A stretch of 64,000 bases of DNA from Aalborgiella sp963841045 (GCA_963841045.1 CAWJBD010000013.1:62001-126000), one strand, 5' to 3'. Shown: positions 20,553 to 30,361, counted from the stretch's first letter. Translations and numbers: made by a program. The notes: a model not told the origin generated them from the letters alone.

Positions 20553-20578
20553 AAAAACGAGGCCATGGCCTCGTTTTT
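20553..20578 (-). terminator. Terminator after ftsH
   Basis: A perfect palindrome centred on GGCCATGGCC with AAAAACGA and TCGTTTTT outer parts. On the minus strand it is a GC stem followed by six T, 18 bases past the ftsH stop. It separates ftsH from folP, although folP probably has its own promoter or receives read-through. Confidence 0.85.
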
Positions 20579-20595
20579 AAGTCCTCACCCTCAGC

Positions 20596-22517
20596 TTAAG
20601 CTGCCGTTGGTGCAGCGTCTGGTTTGATCACAGGTGCCGTGCCACTGCCACCACCGTCACCACCCGCAGGCGGAATACGTGGCGTCCAATCTTTAGGTGC
20701 TGTCGGCACTTTGCCTGCCATGATCTCGTCGATTTGGTCAGAGTCGATGGTTTCCCATTCCAGCAAAGCCTTGGCCATGGCGTGCATTTTGTCTTGGTTG
20801 TCTTCAATCAATTTGCGCGCACGACCGTATTGCTCGTCAATGATGCGACGCACCTCGTTGTCCACCTTCAACATGGTTTGCTCACTCATGTTGGTGGTTT
20901 TGGTGACGGAGCGCCCCAAGAACACTTCGCCTTCATTGTCGGCATACACCATAGGACCCAATGCTTCAGACATGCCATAGCGCATCACCATGTCGCGTGC
21001 CAAACCGGTTGCACGTTCAAAATCGTTGCTGGCGCCCGTGGTCATTTGCTTCATGAACACTTCTTCGGCAATGCGACCACCAAACAGCATGGCGATTTGG
21101 CTCAACATGAACTCGCTGTCGTAGCTATAGCGGTCGGCTGCTGGCAAGCTCATGGTCACACCCAAGGCACGGCCGCGCGGGATGATGGTGACTTTATGTA
21201 CTGGGTCGCACTTGGGCAGCATTTTGCCAATCAAGGCATGGCCAGCTTCGTGGTAAGCCGTGTTGCGGCGCTCTTCTTCGGCATGATCATGCTCTTGCGC
21301 TCTGGCCCCATCAAGATTTTGTCTTTGGCTTTTTCAAAGTCTTGCATTTCCACCACACGCGCATTGCGGCGTGCGGCCATCAAAGCAGCTTCGTTGCACA
21401 AGTTGGCCAAGTCAGCGCCACTCATACCCGGTGTACCACGGGCAATCGTGCCAGGATTGACATCTTGCGATGCGGGGATTTTGCGCATGTGCACATTCAA
21501 AATTTGCTCACGTCCGCGAATATCCGGCAAGGTCACATAGACTTGGCGGTCAAAACGACCTGGACGCAACAAAGCGGCATCCAGAATGTCGGGGCGGTTG
21601 GTAGCCGCCACCACAATCACGCCGAGGTTGGTTTCAAAACCATCCATCTCAACCAGCATTTGATTCAGTGTTTGTTCGCGCTCATCGTTGCCACCACCTA
21701 AACCCGCGCCACGCTGGCGACCTACGGCATCAATCTCGTCGATGAAGATGATGCAAGGGGCGTTTTTCTTAGCGTTTTCAAACATGTCACGCACACGCGA
21801 TGCGCCTACACCAACAAACATTTCCACAAAATCTGAACCCGAAATCGCAAAGAACGGCACTTTGGCTTCGCCAGCAATGGACTTGGCCAACAATGTTTTA
21901 CCTGTACCCGGTGGGCCGACCAAGAGCAAACCGCGTGGAATACGTCCGCCCAGCTTTTGAAAGCGGCCAGGGTCTTTCAAGAAATCGACCACTTCTTTGA
22001 CTTCTTCTTTCGCTTCGTCGCAACCAGCTACATCGGCAAATGTGACGGTATTGGCGCTTTCATCCAACAGTTTGGCTTTGCTTTTGCCAAAGCTGAAAGG
22101 GCCGCCTTTGCCACCACCTTGCATTTGCTTCATGAAATAAACCCATACGCCAATGAGCAAAAGCATAGGACCCCAGCTCATTAAAAGCGACATCAGCAAT
22201 GAGCCTTCTTCGCGTGGCTTAACGTCAAACTTCACGTTGTTGGCAATTAAATCACCGACCAAACCACGGTCTAAATAGGTGGCGGTGGTGCGAATTTTTT
22301 TGTCGTCGCTGGTCACACCGACAATTTCAGTGCCGCCTTGACCTTCTTGGATGGTGGCGCTCTTAATTTGCTTGTTGCGGATTTGTTCGAGAAACTCAGA
22401 ATAACCCACATAGCCCGCACCCGCCGAACCTTTGGGCTCCATTTGTTTGAACACGGTGAACAACACCATGGCAATCACAGCCCAAACTGCAAATTTTGAT
22501 AACATTTCTTTATTCAA
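20596..22517 (-). CDS. ftsH: ATP-dependent zinc metalloprotease FtsH (one frameshift)
   Basis: Inner-membrane AAA protease that degrades unstable membrane and regulatory proteins. The start is a TTG at 22517, with AGGAG 6 bases before it. Two membrane spans (about residues 8-18 and 108-128) flank a periplasmic domain; then come the Walker A motif GPPGTGKT, Walker B FIDEIDAVG and the SRH region TNRPDILDAALLRPGRFD. The protease half continues in another frame: restoring one C near 21280 turns MPKKSAA into MPEEERRNTAYHEAGHAL, which contains the zinc motif HEAGH. About 640 residues result. Essential in most bacteria, so I take the break as an error. rlmE lies upstream. Confidence 0.96.
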
Positions 22518-22649
22518 GAGTCGCTCCTAGGAATACAGGCATTCAATTAAGCATTAGATATTGGCATGATTTTAGAGGTTTCAAGCTCTCAGCGTCTTTC
22601 AAAACGCTTAATACGAAGAAATAGTGGTTTGAAGCATCGTTTTTGGGCC

Positions 22650-23318
22650 TTATTTCTGCCCCAAGCCGACTAAAAAGGTTTCTGAAGAACCTGAACGAGA
22701 CGCGGCTGGTTTCACTGCTTTAACGATCTTGAAGCTGGTTTTGAACAAGTTCACCAATTGGCTGTAGCCACTGCCGTGAAATACTTTAGCCACCAAAGCC
22801 CCTTGCGGCTTCATGTGGTTTTGACAAAAATCGATGGCCAATTCAATCAAATGTTCGACCCGCGCCGCATCGGTGGCGTCAATCCCTGTCAGATTGGGTG
22901 CCATGTCTGAGACCACCACATCCGCCAATTGCCCTTGCATTTCTTCTTTGAGTTGCTGCAAAAGCGCATCTTCGCGAAAATCACCTTGCAAGAAAATCAC
23001 CCCCTCAATCGGGGCCATTTCCAACAAATCCAAGGCAATGATTTTGCCATCCAGCTCACCCACAGCCGCACCGCCGCTCAGTGCCGTTTTGGGAGACATT
23101 TTGCGACGAATGTACTGACTCCAAGCACCGGGTGTAGAACCCAAATCGACTACCAATTGACCCGGCTTAATCAAGCCAAATTGTTCGTCGATTTCTTTGA
23201 GTTTGTAGGCGGCTCTGGCGCGGTAGCCTTCGCGTTTCGCTAGCTTGACGTAGGTGTCGTTGACATGGTCGTTCAACCACGCTTTATTGACTTTTTTACT
23301 TTGGGTTTTAACTTTCAT
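22650..23318 (-). CDS. rlmE: 23S rRNA 2'-O-methyltransferase RlmE (FtsJ)
   Basis: Methylates U2552 of 23S rRNA, a late step of 50S assembly. The 222 residues show SKKVNKAWLNDHVNDTYVK, REGYRARAAYKLKEID, the SAM site VDLGSTPGAWSQY and the catalytic Asp in VVSDMAPNLTG. It lies 132 bases upstream of ftsH on the same strand and is divergent from the yhbY homologue, the standard arrangement in proteobacteria. Confidence 0.96.
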   Translation of the reverse strand: MKVKTQSKKVNKAWLNDHVNDTYVKLAKREGYRARAAYKLKEIDEQFGLIKPGQLVVDLGSTPGAWSQYIRRKMSPKTALSGGAAVGELDGKIIALDLLEMAPIEGVIFLQGDFREDALLQQLKEEMQGQLADVVVSDMAPNLTGIDATDAARVEHLIELAIDFCQNHMKPQGALVAKVFHGSGYSQLVNLFKTSFKIVKAVKPAASRSGSSETFLVGLGQK

Positions 23319-23433
23319 GCAATAGCATTATCGCCTTTCGTCGTTTATTTCGATGCGTAACGTTATAGAACAGCGATGATGGCCAAAACCAAGCATGTTT
23401 TGGGAAAAAGTGAGCTTCGCAGATAATACGGTT

Positions 23434-23913
23434 ATGACAAAAATTATTCTCACGCCGCAAGAGCGCAAAGTTCACCGCGCAGAAGCGCATCACTTGGACC
23501 CTGTGGTCATGATTGGCAATGACGGTTTATCCGCTGCAGTAACCAAAGAAGTCAATGCTTCATTGAACGCCCACGGCTTGATCAAAATCCGTGTTTTGGG
23601 TGACGACCGCATCGCACGCGAAGAAATGTTCCAAACTTTGGCAGAAAAGCTCAGTGCTGCGCCAATTCAACACATTGGCAAACTCTTGGTATTGTGGCGA
23701 CCCAAACCAGAAATTAAAAAAGTTCGCTCAGAAGACGAAGACCGCATGCCTGGGCCGCGCGACTTCAAAGTTTTGAAATACAGCACTTTGGGAGGACAAC
23801 GCCCTGAGGTGAAAATGTTGCGCGTGCTGGGTAACCAGCGTCTCACACAAGGCGGCAAAGTCAAGCGCGCTCAACCGAAACAAACTTCGATTAAAAAGCG
23901 CAGCCAAACCTAA
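23434..23913 (+). CDS. yhbY: YhbY-type CRM-domain RNA-binding protein
   Basis: Ribosome-assembly factor with a CRM RNA-binding domain, thought to act on pre-50S particles. I start it at the ATG at 23434 (MTKIILTPQERKVHRAEAHHL). The domain covers residues 1-95 with the GxxG loop VMIGNDGLS; a basic tail of about 60 residues (VKRAQPKQTSIKKRSQT) extends past the short E. coli YhbY. It is divergent from rlmE, and the FAD oxidase gene follows by 14 bases. Confidence 0.9.
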   Translation: MTKIILTPQERKVHRAEAHHLDPVVMIGNDGLSAAVTKEVNASLNAHGLIKIRVLGDDRIAREEMFQTLAEKLSAAPIQHIGKLLVLWRPKPEIKKVRSEDEDRMPGPRDFKVLKYSTLGGQRPEVKMLRVLGNQRLTQGGKVKRAQPKQTSIKKRSQT

Positions 23914-23927
23914 AAGGATGAACCGCC

Positions 23928-25310
23928 ATGCAACGTGTTACACCCGCCTCACTCGTTGATGCGCTGAAATCACATTTTGGCGATCGGTGCTCAACTGCTT
24001 TGGCTGTGCGCGAGCAACACGGCAAAGACGAATCAATTTTTGATGTGCCACCACCCAGTGCTGTGGTGTTTGCCGAATCGACAAAAGATGTCGCTGCTGC
24101 CGTACAAATGGCTGCCAAACACCAAACCCCAGTCATCCCTTTTGGCACCGGCTCATCGCTTGAAGGACATTTATTGGCCGTGCAAGGTGGCATCAGCATC
24201 GATGTCAGTCGCATGAACAAAGTACTCAGCGTCAACGCTGAAGATTTAACCGTGACTGTACAAGCAGGTGTGACACGCAAGGCCGTGAACGATGCCATCA
24301 AAAACGAGGGCTTGTTTTTCCCGATAGACCCGGGTGCAGATGCATCCATTGGTGGCATGGTCGCCACACGTGCCAGTGGCACCAATGCTGTGCGATACGG
24401 CACCATGCGGGAGAATGTGTTGGCGCTGGAGGTTGTTACAGCCAGTGGCGAAATCATTCGCACTGGTACACGCGCAAAAAAATCGTCTGCGGGCTATGAT
24501 TTAACCCGACTCATGGTGGGCTCAGAAGGCACGCTGGGCGTAGTGACAGAAATCACTTTGAAACTTTACCCATTACCCGAAGCGATTTCAGCCGCTGTTT
24601 GCTCCTTCCCCAGCATTGAAGCCGCCGTTCGCACCACCATACAAATCATTCAAGTAGGCATTCCGATTGCACGCGTTGAATTGATAGATGCCAACTCCAT
24701 TCGCGCTGTCAATGCTTATTCAAAATTGGATTTGAACCCATCACCCATGTTGTTGATGGAATTCCATGGATCTCCTGCCAGTGTGAAAGAGCAAGCCGAA
24801 TTGGTGCAAGACATCGCAACAGAATTTGGTGGCACCGCATTTGATTGGGCCAGCACGCCTGAGGCACGCACCAAGCTATGGACAGCCAGACACAATGCCT
24901 ATTTTGCGGCAGTGCAATCGCGACCTGGTTGCCGTGTGATCACCACCGACACCTGCGTACCCATCTCCCGTTTGGCTGATTGTTTGCTTGAAACCGTTTA
25001 TGAAGCGGATGCCAGCGGCATCCCTTACTTTTTGGTCGGGCATGTAGGCGATGGCAATTTTCATGTCGGGTACCTGATTGACCCGGCTTCAAAGCTAGAG
25101 CACGATACGGCGGAAGCGTTGAATCACCAGCTGGTTAAAAGAGCCTTGGCGATGGATGGCACCTGCACCGGTGAGCACGGCGTAGGGTTGCACAAAATGG
25201 GGTTTTTGGTTGAAGAAGCTGGGGCAGGAGCGGTGCAGATGATGCGCAGCATCAAGCATGCTTTAGACCCCGATAACATCATGAATCCAGGTAAGATTTT
25301 TACCTGGTAA
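23928..25310 (+). CDS. FAD-linked oxidase, D-lactate dehydrogenase / glycolate oxidase family
   Basis: Oxidises a 2-hydroxy acid, probably D-lactate, and feeds electrons to the respiratory chain or a cytochrome. The 460 residues contain the PCMH FAD domain (VIPFGTGSSLEGHLLA, PGADASIGGMVATRASGTNA, GSEGTLGVVTEITLKLYP) and the C-terminal substrate domain with VGDGNFHV and DGTCTGEHGVGLHK, both characteristic. There is no iron-sulfur domain, so it is a single-subunit type. It lies 14 bases after yhbY. Substrate is inferred; glycolate or another 2-hydroxy acid cannot be excluded. Confidence 0.85.
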   Translation: MQRVTPASLVDALKSHFGDRCSTALAVREQHGKDESIFDVPPPSAVVFAESTKDVAAAVQMAAKHQTPVIPFGTGSSLEGHLLAVQGGISIDVSRMNKVLSVNAEDLTVTVQAGVTRKAVNDAIKNEGLFFPIDPGADASIGGMVATRASGTNAVRYGTMRENVLALEVVTASGEIIRTGTRAKKSSAGYDLTRLMVGSEGTLGVVTEITLKLYPLPEAISAAVCSFPSIEAAVRTTIQIIQVGIPIARVELIDANSIRAVNAYSKLDLNPSPMLLMEFHGSPASVKEQAELVQDIATEFGGTAFDWASTPEARTKLWTARHNAYFAAVQSRPGCRVITTDTCVPISRLADCLLETVYEADASGIPYFLVGHVGDGNFHVGYLIDPASKLEHDTAEALNHQLVKRALAMDGTCTGEHGVGLHKMGFLVEEAGAGAVQMMRSIKHALDPDNIMNPGKIFTW

Positions 25311-25318
25311 TCGATAGC

Positions 25319-25338
25319 GCTGGGCACTTTTGCCCAGC
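25319..25338. other. Perfect hairpin between convergent genes
   Basis: GCTGGGCA and TGCCCAGC form an 8-bp stem around CTTT. It lies just past the FAD oxidase stop and 36 bases before the dsbC stop. No T tract follows on either strand, so it is a possible but not typical terminator. Confidence 0.5.
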
Positions 25339-25373
25339 CGCCAGTTCGACCAATTTGTTAAATCCTAGGCTGC

Positions 25374-26099
25374 TTATTTAGCCGATGCAAGAATTTTTTC
25401 CACTTGCCCAGCGTCGATAGCTCCAGGTACGCGTGTGCCATCTGCAAATATCAAAGTGGGCGTGCCAGTGATTTTGAATTTTTTGCCAAACTCAACATTG
25501 CGCGCCACAGCTGCTGTATCGCAAGTGGCAGGCACAATCGCCGCATCCCGCAACATGTAGTCTTGCCAAGCTTTGGACTTGTCTTTGGCGCACCATAGAT
25601 TATTCGATTTGGTCACAGAATCAGCGCCCAAGATGGGGTACAAGAACATGTAAAAAGTGGCGTTGTCGACTTTTTGCATATTGGCTTCAAAGCGTTTGCA
25701 ATAACCGCAATTCGGGTCTTCAAAAACGGCAATCTTGCGTTTGCCATTGCCACGCACAATTGTGAAGGCATCTTTCAATGGCAATGCTGAGAATGCGATG
25801 GCAGTCAATTTGGTTGTTCGTTCTTCGGTTAGGTTCACGCGTGCTTTGGTATCCAAAATGCTGCCTTGAATCATGTGACTGGCATCGGCATCGGTGTAGA
25901 TGATTTCTGTTCCATTGACACGCACCTCAAAAATACCGGGAATAGGGGTTTTTGAAACCTCATCAATCGCCGGAAAATTCGGGAATCGCTCTTTCAGGTT
26001 TTTGCGAATGCTGGCGTCATCAGCCACTGCAACAACACTGAACAAACCCAGTGCACTGATGGCCAACAGACGTTTGGCTGAACTTTTTAAATTAAACAT
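25374..26099 (-). CDS. dsbC: Thiol:disulfide interchange protein DsbC
   Basis: Periplasmic disulfide isomerase that reshuffles wrong disulfides; it is kept reduced by DsbD, whose gene is also in this window. The 241 residues have a signal peptide (cleavage near VAVA-DD, residue 26), the N-terminal dimerisation domain and a thioredoxin fold with CGYC at 131-134. The second cysteine pair (LWCAKDK and PATCDTAA) and the cis-Pro of TGTPTLIF are present. Convergent with the FAD oxidase gene. Confidence 0.95.
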   Translation of the reverse strand: MFNLKSSAKRLLAISALGLFSVVAVADDASIRKNLKERFPNFPAIDEVSKTPIPGIFEVRVNGTEIIYTDADASHMIQGSILDTKARVNLTEERTTKLTAIAFSALPLKDAFTIVRGNGKRKIAVFEDPNCGYCKRFEANMQKVDNATFYMFLYPILGADSVTKSNNLWCAKDKSKAWQDYMLRDAAIVPATCDTAAVARNVEFGKKFKITGTPTLIFADGTRVPGAIDAGQVEKILASAK

Positions 26100-26167
26100 A
26101 CATTCCCAATCTACATTATGAAGTGACTAACTTTACCGCTTTACTGTCGCATTGATCGATCAAATCC

Positions 26168-27346
26168 TTACAAGCCCATGGCTCTTTTTGCAATCCAGCG
26201 CTTGACCAAGCCGCTCTTTTCAAACCTTTGCATTCCCCAATTTCTGACCATTTCAACTGGAGACTCTGGCCGCGCAAACAACTGTTGCAAGCCATCTGTG
26301 ACCGAGCTCACAGTCAAAAATTCCCATTTGCGCACACGTTCGTAGCGTTTTAACAATTTCAAATCACTGATCCGGCGCCAAGACTCACGTTGACGCAGTA
26401 CCTTTGCCAGTTCATTCACGTCGCCCAAGCCTAGATTCAAACCTTGCCCCGACAGTGGATGCACCGTGTGTGCCGCATCACCTGCTAAAACCCATGCACC
26501 TAATGTGGCATGCTGACCCACCCAATGCTTGGCGCTAGACAACTGCAAGGGCCAAGCCACTCGCTCGCTACACAATCGCATCTCGCCCAAATCACCGCCG
26601 CTTGCCTCACTCACTGCTAATGCAAACGCTGGTTCGTCTAATGCGAGTAACGCTTGCGCTTGCGCTGGATTGACAGACCACACCAGTGCAACATAGTTCC
26701 CATCCGTTTGCTCTAAATTCTCATGGCTGGCTGTCTTGCCACCCTGTGAAAGCGGCAAAAATGCCAAAATCTCACCATTTTTAAACCATTGCTTGGCAAA
26801 GCCTGCATGCGACAAGCTGGTACTTAAACGCGCGGCTACCGCGTGCTGGTGATAAGGGGTGACTTCAAACTCAACCGCCAATTGTTCGCGAGTGGCGCTG
26901 TGTTTACCCTCACAAACCACCGTTAAATCAGCCTGAATTTTGGCGTCATCAATTGCGCCAATGACATCAACCATGGGTTGATATTGAATGGCTTGTGCCA
27001 AGTTGGCTTCTAAAGCGGGAACATCCACAATCCATGCCAAAGCTTGTGCGCCTTGTTCACTGCTGTGGAAGTTCACTGCGCCACTGGTATCGCCATGCAC
27101 TTGCATGCCCAACACGGGTGTAGCTTGTGAAGCTTCAGGCCATACACGCAATGTCTCCAGAAGAGTTTTGGATGCCACATTCAAGGCATAAGCTCTCACG
27201 TCTTTCTTGTCACTGCTGTGCTGAGGGGATTTATCTACCAATGCCACACGCAAACCATCTTTGGCCAGTAGCAATGCCAATGTACGACCCACGATGCCCG
27301 CACCATGGATGCACACGTCGTAGCGCTGATTGGCCAGTTTAGTCAT
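26168..27346 (-). CDS. UbiH/UbiF-family FAD-dependent hydroxylase (ubiquinone synthesis)
   Basis: Flavin monooxygenase that hydroxylates the ring of a ubiquinone precursor at the membrane. The 392 residues show the dinucleotide motif IHGAGIVGRTLALLLAKDG, the DVRAYALN stretch typical of the UbiH/I/F/COQ6 group, and GDAAHTVHPLSGQGLNLGLGD for FAD. Which ring position it attacks cannot be told from the sequence. Its ATG shares one base with the miaB stop (TGATG), so translation is probably coupled. Confidence 0.88.
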   Translation of the reverse strand: MTKLANQRYDVCIHGAGIVGRTLALLLAKDGLRVALVDKSPQHSSDKKDVRAYALNVASKTLLETLRVWPEASQATPVLGMQVHGDTSGAVNFHSSEQGAQALAWIVDVPALEANLAQAIQYQPMVDVIGAIDDAKIQADLTVVCEGKHSATREQLAVEFEVTPYHQHAVAARLSTSLSHAGFAKQWFKNGEILAFLPLSQGGKTASHENLEQTDGNYVALVWSVNPAQAQALLALDEPAFALAVSEASGGDLGEMRLCSERVAWPLQLSSAKHWVGQHATLGAWVLAGDAAHTVHPLSGQGLNLGLGDVNELAKVLRQRESWRRISDLKLLKRYERVRKWEFLTVSSVTDGLQQLFARPESPVEMVRNWGMQRFEKSGLVKRWIAKRAMGL

Positions 27347-28707
27347 CAGTGGTTTGAATCAACAACATCGCCGCGCAACAAGCGCTGAGGTGCATCGGTG
27401 ATTTGAACATCCACCAGTTGCCCAATCAAAGCATCTGCACCTTTGAATACCACTGCGCGGTTGCATTCGGTGCGACCAAATAGAGCGTTGGGTGTTTTGC
27501 GCGCTGGACCTTCAACCAATACGCGTTGAACGGTGTGCAGACGGCTGGCTGAAATTATGGCCACATTGGCATCAATGGTGGCTTGCAAATGTTGCAAACG
27601 CGCCAGTTTCACGGCGTGCGGCAAGTTATCTTCCAAAGCGGCTGCTGGTGTACCTGGGCGTGGGCTGTAGATGAAGCTAAAGGAAGTATCAAAACCCACA
27701 TCGTCAATGAGTTTCATCATTTTTTGGAAATCATCGTCCGTCTCACCTGGAAACCCAACGATAAAGTCGCTAGAGAGCACCATATTGGGACGAATCGCCC
27801 TCAATTTGCGAATGGTGCTTTTGTACTCCAGTGCGGTGTAGCCGCGCTTCATGGCACTCAAAATGCGGTCTGAACCATGTTGCACCGGCAAGTGCAAATG
27901 ATCAACCAATTTGGGCAAACGCGCATACGCATCAATCAAACTTTGCGAAAACTCGTTGGGGTGACTTGTTGTGTAGCGAATGCGTTCAATGCCGGGAATA
28001 TCTGAAACGTAATCCAGCAAAGTGGCGAAATCAGCAATTTCGTTAGAGTTACCCATCTTGCCACGATAGGCATTGACGTTTTGGCCCAACAAATTAACTT
28101 CTTTCACGCCCTGATCGGCCAAGCCTGCCACCTCCACCAGCACGTCTTCAAAAGGGCGCGAGACTTCCTCACCACGGGTATAGGGCACCACACAATAACT
28201 GCAGTATTTCGAGCAGCCTTCCATGATGCTCACAAAAGCACTGGCGCCGTTATTTTTGGCAGGGGGTAAATGGTCAAACTTTTCGATTTCAGGAAAGCTG
28301 ATGTCCACTTGTGGCTTAAAGAGTTGCTCTCGATTTCGCAGCAACTCAGGCAATCGGTGCAAGGTTTGCGGGCCAAAAACCACATCGACAAAAGGCGCAC
28401 GCGCAATGATGGCAGCACCTTCTTGGCTGGCAACGCAGCCGCCTACACCAATCTTCACGCCTTTGGCTTTCAAATGCTTGATGCGCCCCAAATCACTGAA
28501 CACTTTTTCTTGTGCTTTTTCGCGTACTGAACAGGTGTTGAACAGAATCAAATCGGCTTCGTCGATGTTTTGCGTGGCTTCGTAGCCGTCTGCTGCGTGC
28601 AGTACATCGACCATCTTGTCCGAGTCGTACTCGTTCATTTGGCAGCCGAATGTTTTAATGAAGACTTTTTTAGAGACTGTCACGTCTGTAGGCAGTGCAG
28701 TTTTCAT
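27346..28707 (-). CDS. miaB: tRNA-2-methylthio-N6-dimethylallyladenosine synthase MiaB
   Basis: Radical SAM methylthiotransferase that modifies A37 of tRNAs reading codons beginning with U. I place the start at the ATG at 28707 (MKTALPTDVTVSKKVFIK), giving 453 residues, a normal length. Cluster-binding Cys are in TFGCQMNEYDSD, NTCSVREKAQ and VGGCVAS; the radical SAM motif is EGCSKYCSYCVVPYTRG; a TRAM domain ends the protein. No Shine-Dalgarno is visible, and the frame is open without a stop into an upstream exported domain, so a fused product starting at 29091 is possible. It overlaps the hydroxylase gene. Confidence 0.93.
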   Translation of the reverse strand: MKTALPTDVTVSKKVFIKTFGCQMNEYDSDKMVDVLHAADGYEATQNIDEADLILFNTCSVREKAQEKVFSDLGRIKHLKAKGVKIGVGGCVASQEGAAIIARAPFVDVVFGPQTLHRLPELLRNREQLFKPQVDISFPEIEKFDHLPPAKNNGASAFVSIMEGCSKYCSYCVVPYTRGEEVSRPFEDVLVEVAGLADQGVKEVNLLGQNVNAYRGKMGNSNEIADFATLLDYVSDIPGIERIRYTTSHPNEFSQSLIDAYARLPKLVDHLHLPVQHGSDRILSAMKRGYTALEYKSTIRKLRAIRPNMVLSSDFIVGFPGETDDDFQKMMKLIDDVGFDTSFSFIYSPRPGTPAAALEDNLPHAVKLARLQHLQATIDANVAIISASRLHTVQRVLVEGPARKTPNALFGRTECNRAVVFKGADALIGQLVDVQITDAPQRLLRGDVVDSNH

Positions 28708-29091
28708 TTGGCTCGGGTTTTTGCGTTCAACTTTGGCCTCTTCAGAGCTCAAAATCCACACTTCGTTGACCATGCCGCCAATGTTTTCGCGTCTGTAATT
28801 CACCACAAACTCTTTCCCAGCCAAAGCTGCAGTCAGCACCAACAAATTATGTTCATTTTTGATGCGCGCCCCAGGCGACAAGCGTTCAGGTTTGCCATCC
28901 AGTACAATTTCAGGTGGTGCTTTGAAGGCGATGGTTCCGCGTAAGGCCGCCTCAGGGAAGTTGCGCATCGTTTGCGCATAAGAATTTATAAGAAATATGC
29001 CTTTAGCCGGCGTATTTATTGCCTCTGTTGCTATTAAAATAATAGCAAAAAGAGAAAATATGAAAGATGCTTTGAGGGGGTGTTTGGTCAT
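28708..29091 (-). CDS. Exported small domain, in frame with miaB (possible fusion)
   Basis: About 128 codons read without a stop straight into miaB. The ATG at 29091 opens a signal-peptide-like stretch (residues 8-25) whose end (IATEAINTPAKG) is encoded by a copy of the interspersed repeat. Then comes a compact domain: TMRNFPEAALRGTIAFK, PPEIVLDGKPERLSPG, LLVLTAALAGKEFVVNYRR and MVNEVWILSSEEAK. I believe relatives have a separate secreted protein of this type just upstream of miaB, with its own stop. A cytoplasmic tRNA enzyme behind a signal peptide makes little sense, so either translation restarts at 28707 or the stop has been lost here by mutation or sequencing error. Confidence 0.55.
28998..29046 (-). 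repeat. Interspersed hairpin repeat, copy 6 (coding, exported domain before miaB)
   Basis: Minus-strand copy in the sense of the reading frame: TTATTTTAATAGCAACAGAG, then GCAATAAATACGCCGGCTAA. The in-frame TAG of intergenic copies is GAG here. It encodes the end of a signal peptide. Confidence 0.9.
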
Positions 29092-29130
29092 GGTTTGCAG
29101 CAAATCGTGGTATCTGTCCAGAGGCTGAAA

Positions 29131-29207
29131 TGGTGGTGGTAGGTGGATTTGAACCACCGACTTCAGCATTATGAATGCTGCGCTCTAACCAACTGAGCTA
29201 TACCACC
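29131..29207 (-). tRNA. tRNA-Met (anticodon CAT)
   Basis: Full cloverleaf on the minus strand: acceptor GGTGGTA/TACCACC, D arm GCTCAGTTGGTTAGAGC, anticodon stem CAGCA/TGCTG around TTCATAA (anticodon CAT), T arm GGTGG-TTCAAAT-CCACC, discriminator A and encoded CCA. The first base pair is closed, so it is an elongator and not the initiator. The alternative is tRNA-Ile with lysidine at C34, which shares the anticodon. Confidence 0.93.
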
Positions 29208-29396
29208 GAAGTCTCGCATTATAGCGTTTTCTGGCACTGACTCAGCCACTTACCTGCTAAAAACGGTCAGATTGAATGGTTCATAGTAGAATAAATCGTC
29301 ACTTTTCAAGTGATGGTTAAGTTAAGAATCAGAGCGGTTCGTCATTCGTGCGTTTCGTGCACAAGAATTATATTTAAGAGACATTTTGCCAACAAC

Positions 29397-30359
29397 ATGA
29401 CACCGCCTAAACGTGTTTTGATATTGCTGTATTCGCAAACTGGGCAACTCACCGAAGTTGTCGAACAGATCATTGCGCCCATGCAAGCGGATCCTGCTAT
29501 TGAGGTCCATGTTCAGCTGCTGAAACCCGTCAAACCCTTTCCATATCCTTGGCCATTTTTTGAGTTCATGGATGCCTTCCCCGAATCTGCTTTGATGCGT
29601 CCATGCCCCATGCAAGCGCTGGATTTAGCCGATGATGCCGAGTTTGATTTGGTGATACTGCCCTATCAAGTTTGGTACTTGGCACCGTCCATTCCTGTGA
29701 TGTCTTTTTTAAAGAGCGATCAAGCCAAGCGTTTATTGAAAGGCAAACCCGTCATCACGGTCATTGCATGCCGCAACATGTGGTTCAAAGCGCAAGAAAA
29801 GATGCAAACTTTGTTGAATGATGTTGGCGCTCAATTAACTGACAACATTGCCTTGACTGACCCTAACTCTACACTGGCCACGCTGATCACCACACCCCGT
29901 TGGTTGTGGTTTGGCAAGAAAACACCATTTTGGGGTTTGCCAGCTGCAGGCTTGACTGAAGCACAAGTGCGCGGCACACGACGTTTTGGTTTGGCACTTT
30001 GCACTGCCTTGCGAAATGGTGAAGAGAAAACTGGGAAGCCCATGTTGCTAGGTTTGCAAGCTGTGAATGCCAACCCGCATCTGCTGGCCAGCGAACGCGC
30101 AGGCACACACAGCTTTCGCATTTGGGGTGGCTGGATCAGCAAACTTGGACCACCGGGCGCACCTCAACGCAAACCCATGTTGGCTTTGTACACAGCGTTT
30201 CTCATCTTGCTGATCATTTGCGTGGTGCCTATCAGCCTGAGCGTGCAAATGTTGCTGCGGCCATTTATGAAGCAGAAATTCACACAGTTGAAAGAAACTT
30301 TTGAATTACCTTCAGGAAGCGCCAGTCACCGAATGAATGCATTCAAAGAGCCACTTTGA
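29397..30359 (+). CDS. darA: DarA-like dialkylresorcinol-forming enzyme (aromatase)
   Basis: Homologue of the DarA family annotated as dialkylresorcinol condensing enzyme. In known pathways DarB builds a cyclohexanedione and DarA oxidises it to the resorcinol. I start at the ATG at 29397 (MTPPKRVLILLYSQTGQLTE); the open frame extends 29 codons upstream without similarity. The 320 residues begin with a flavodoxin-like phosphate loop (LLYSQTGQL, 10-18), fitting a flavin oxidation, and end with a membrane segment (ALYTAFLILLIICVVPISL, about 267-285). Only two bases separate it from darB. It opens a run of ten co-directional genes. The family is good; flavin use is inferred. Confidence 0.8.
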   Translation: MTPPKRVLILLYSQTGQLTEVVEQIIAPMQADPAIEVHVQLLKPVKPFPYPWPFFEFMDAFPESALMRPCPMQALDLADDAEFDLVILPYQVWYLAPSIPVMSFLKSDQAKRLLKGKPVITVIACRNMWFKAQEKMQTLLNDVGAQLTDNIALTDPNSTLATLITTPRWLWFGKKTPFWGLPAAGLTEAQVRGTRRFGLALCTALRNGEEKTGKPMLLGLQAVNANPHLLASERAGTHSFRIWGGWISKLGPPGAPQRKPMLALYTAFLILLIICVVPISLSVQMLLRPFMKQKFTQLKETFELPSGSASHRMNAFKEPL

Positions 30360-30361
30360 TC

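Noticed and set aside
20596..22517. ftsH as two genes or a pseudogene
   Set aside because: One base restores the whole HEAGH protease domain in frame; the two parts are each lacking half the enzyme.
22588..22610. AGCGT/ACGCT hairpin between rlmE and ftsH as a terminator
   Set aside because: Five-base arms and no T run; rlmE and ftsH are normally co-transcribed.
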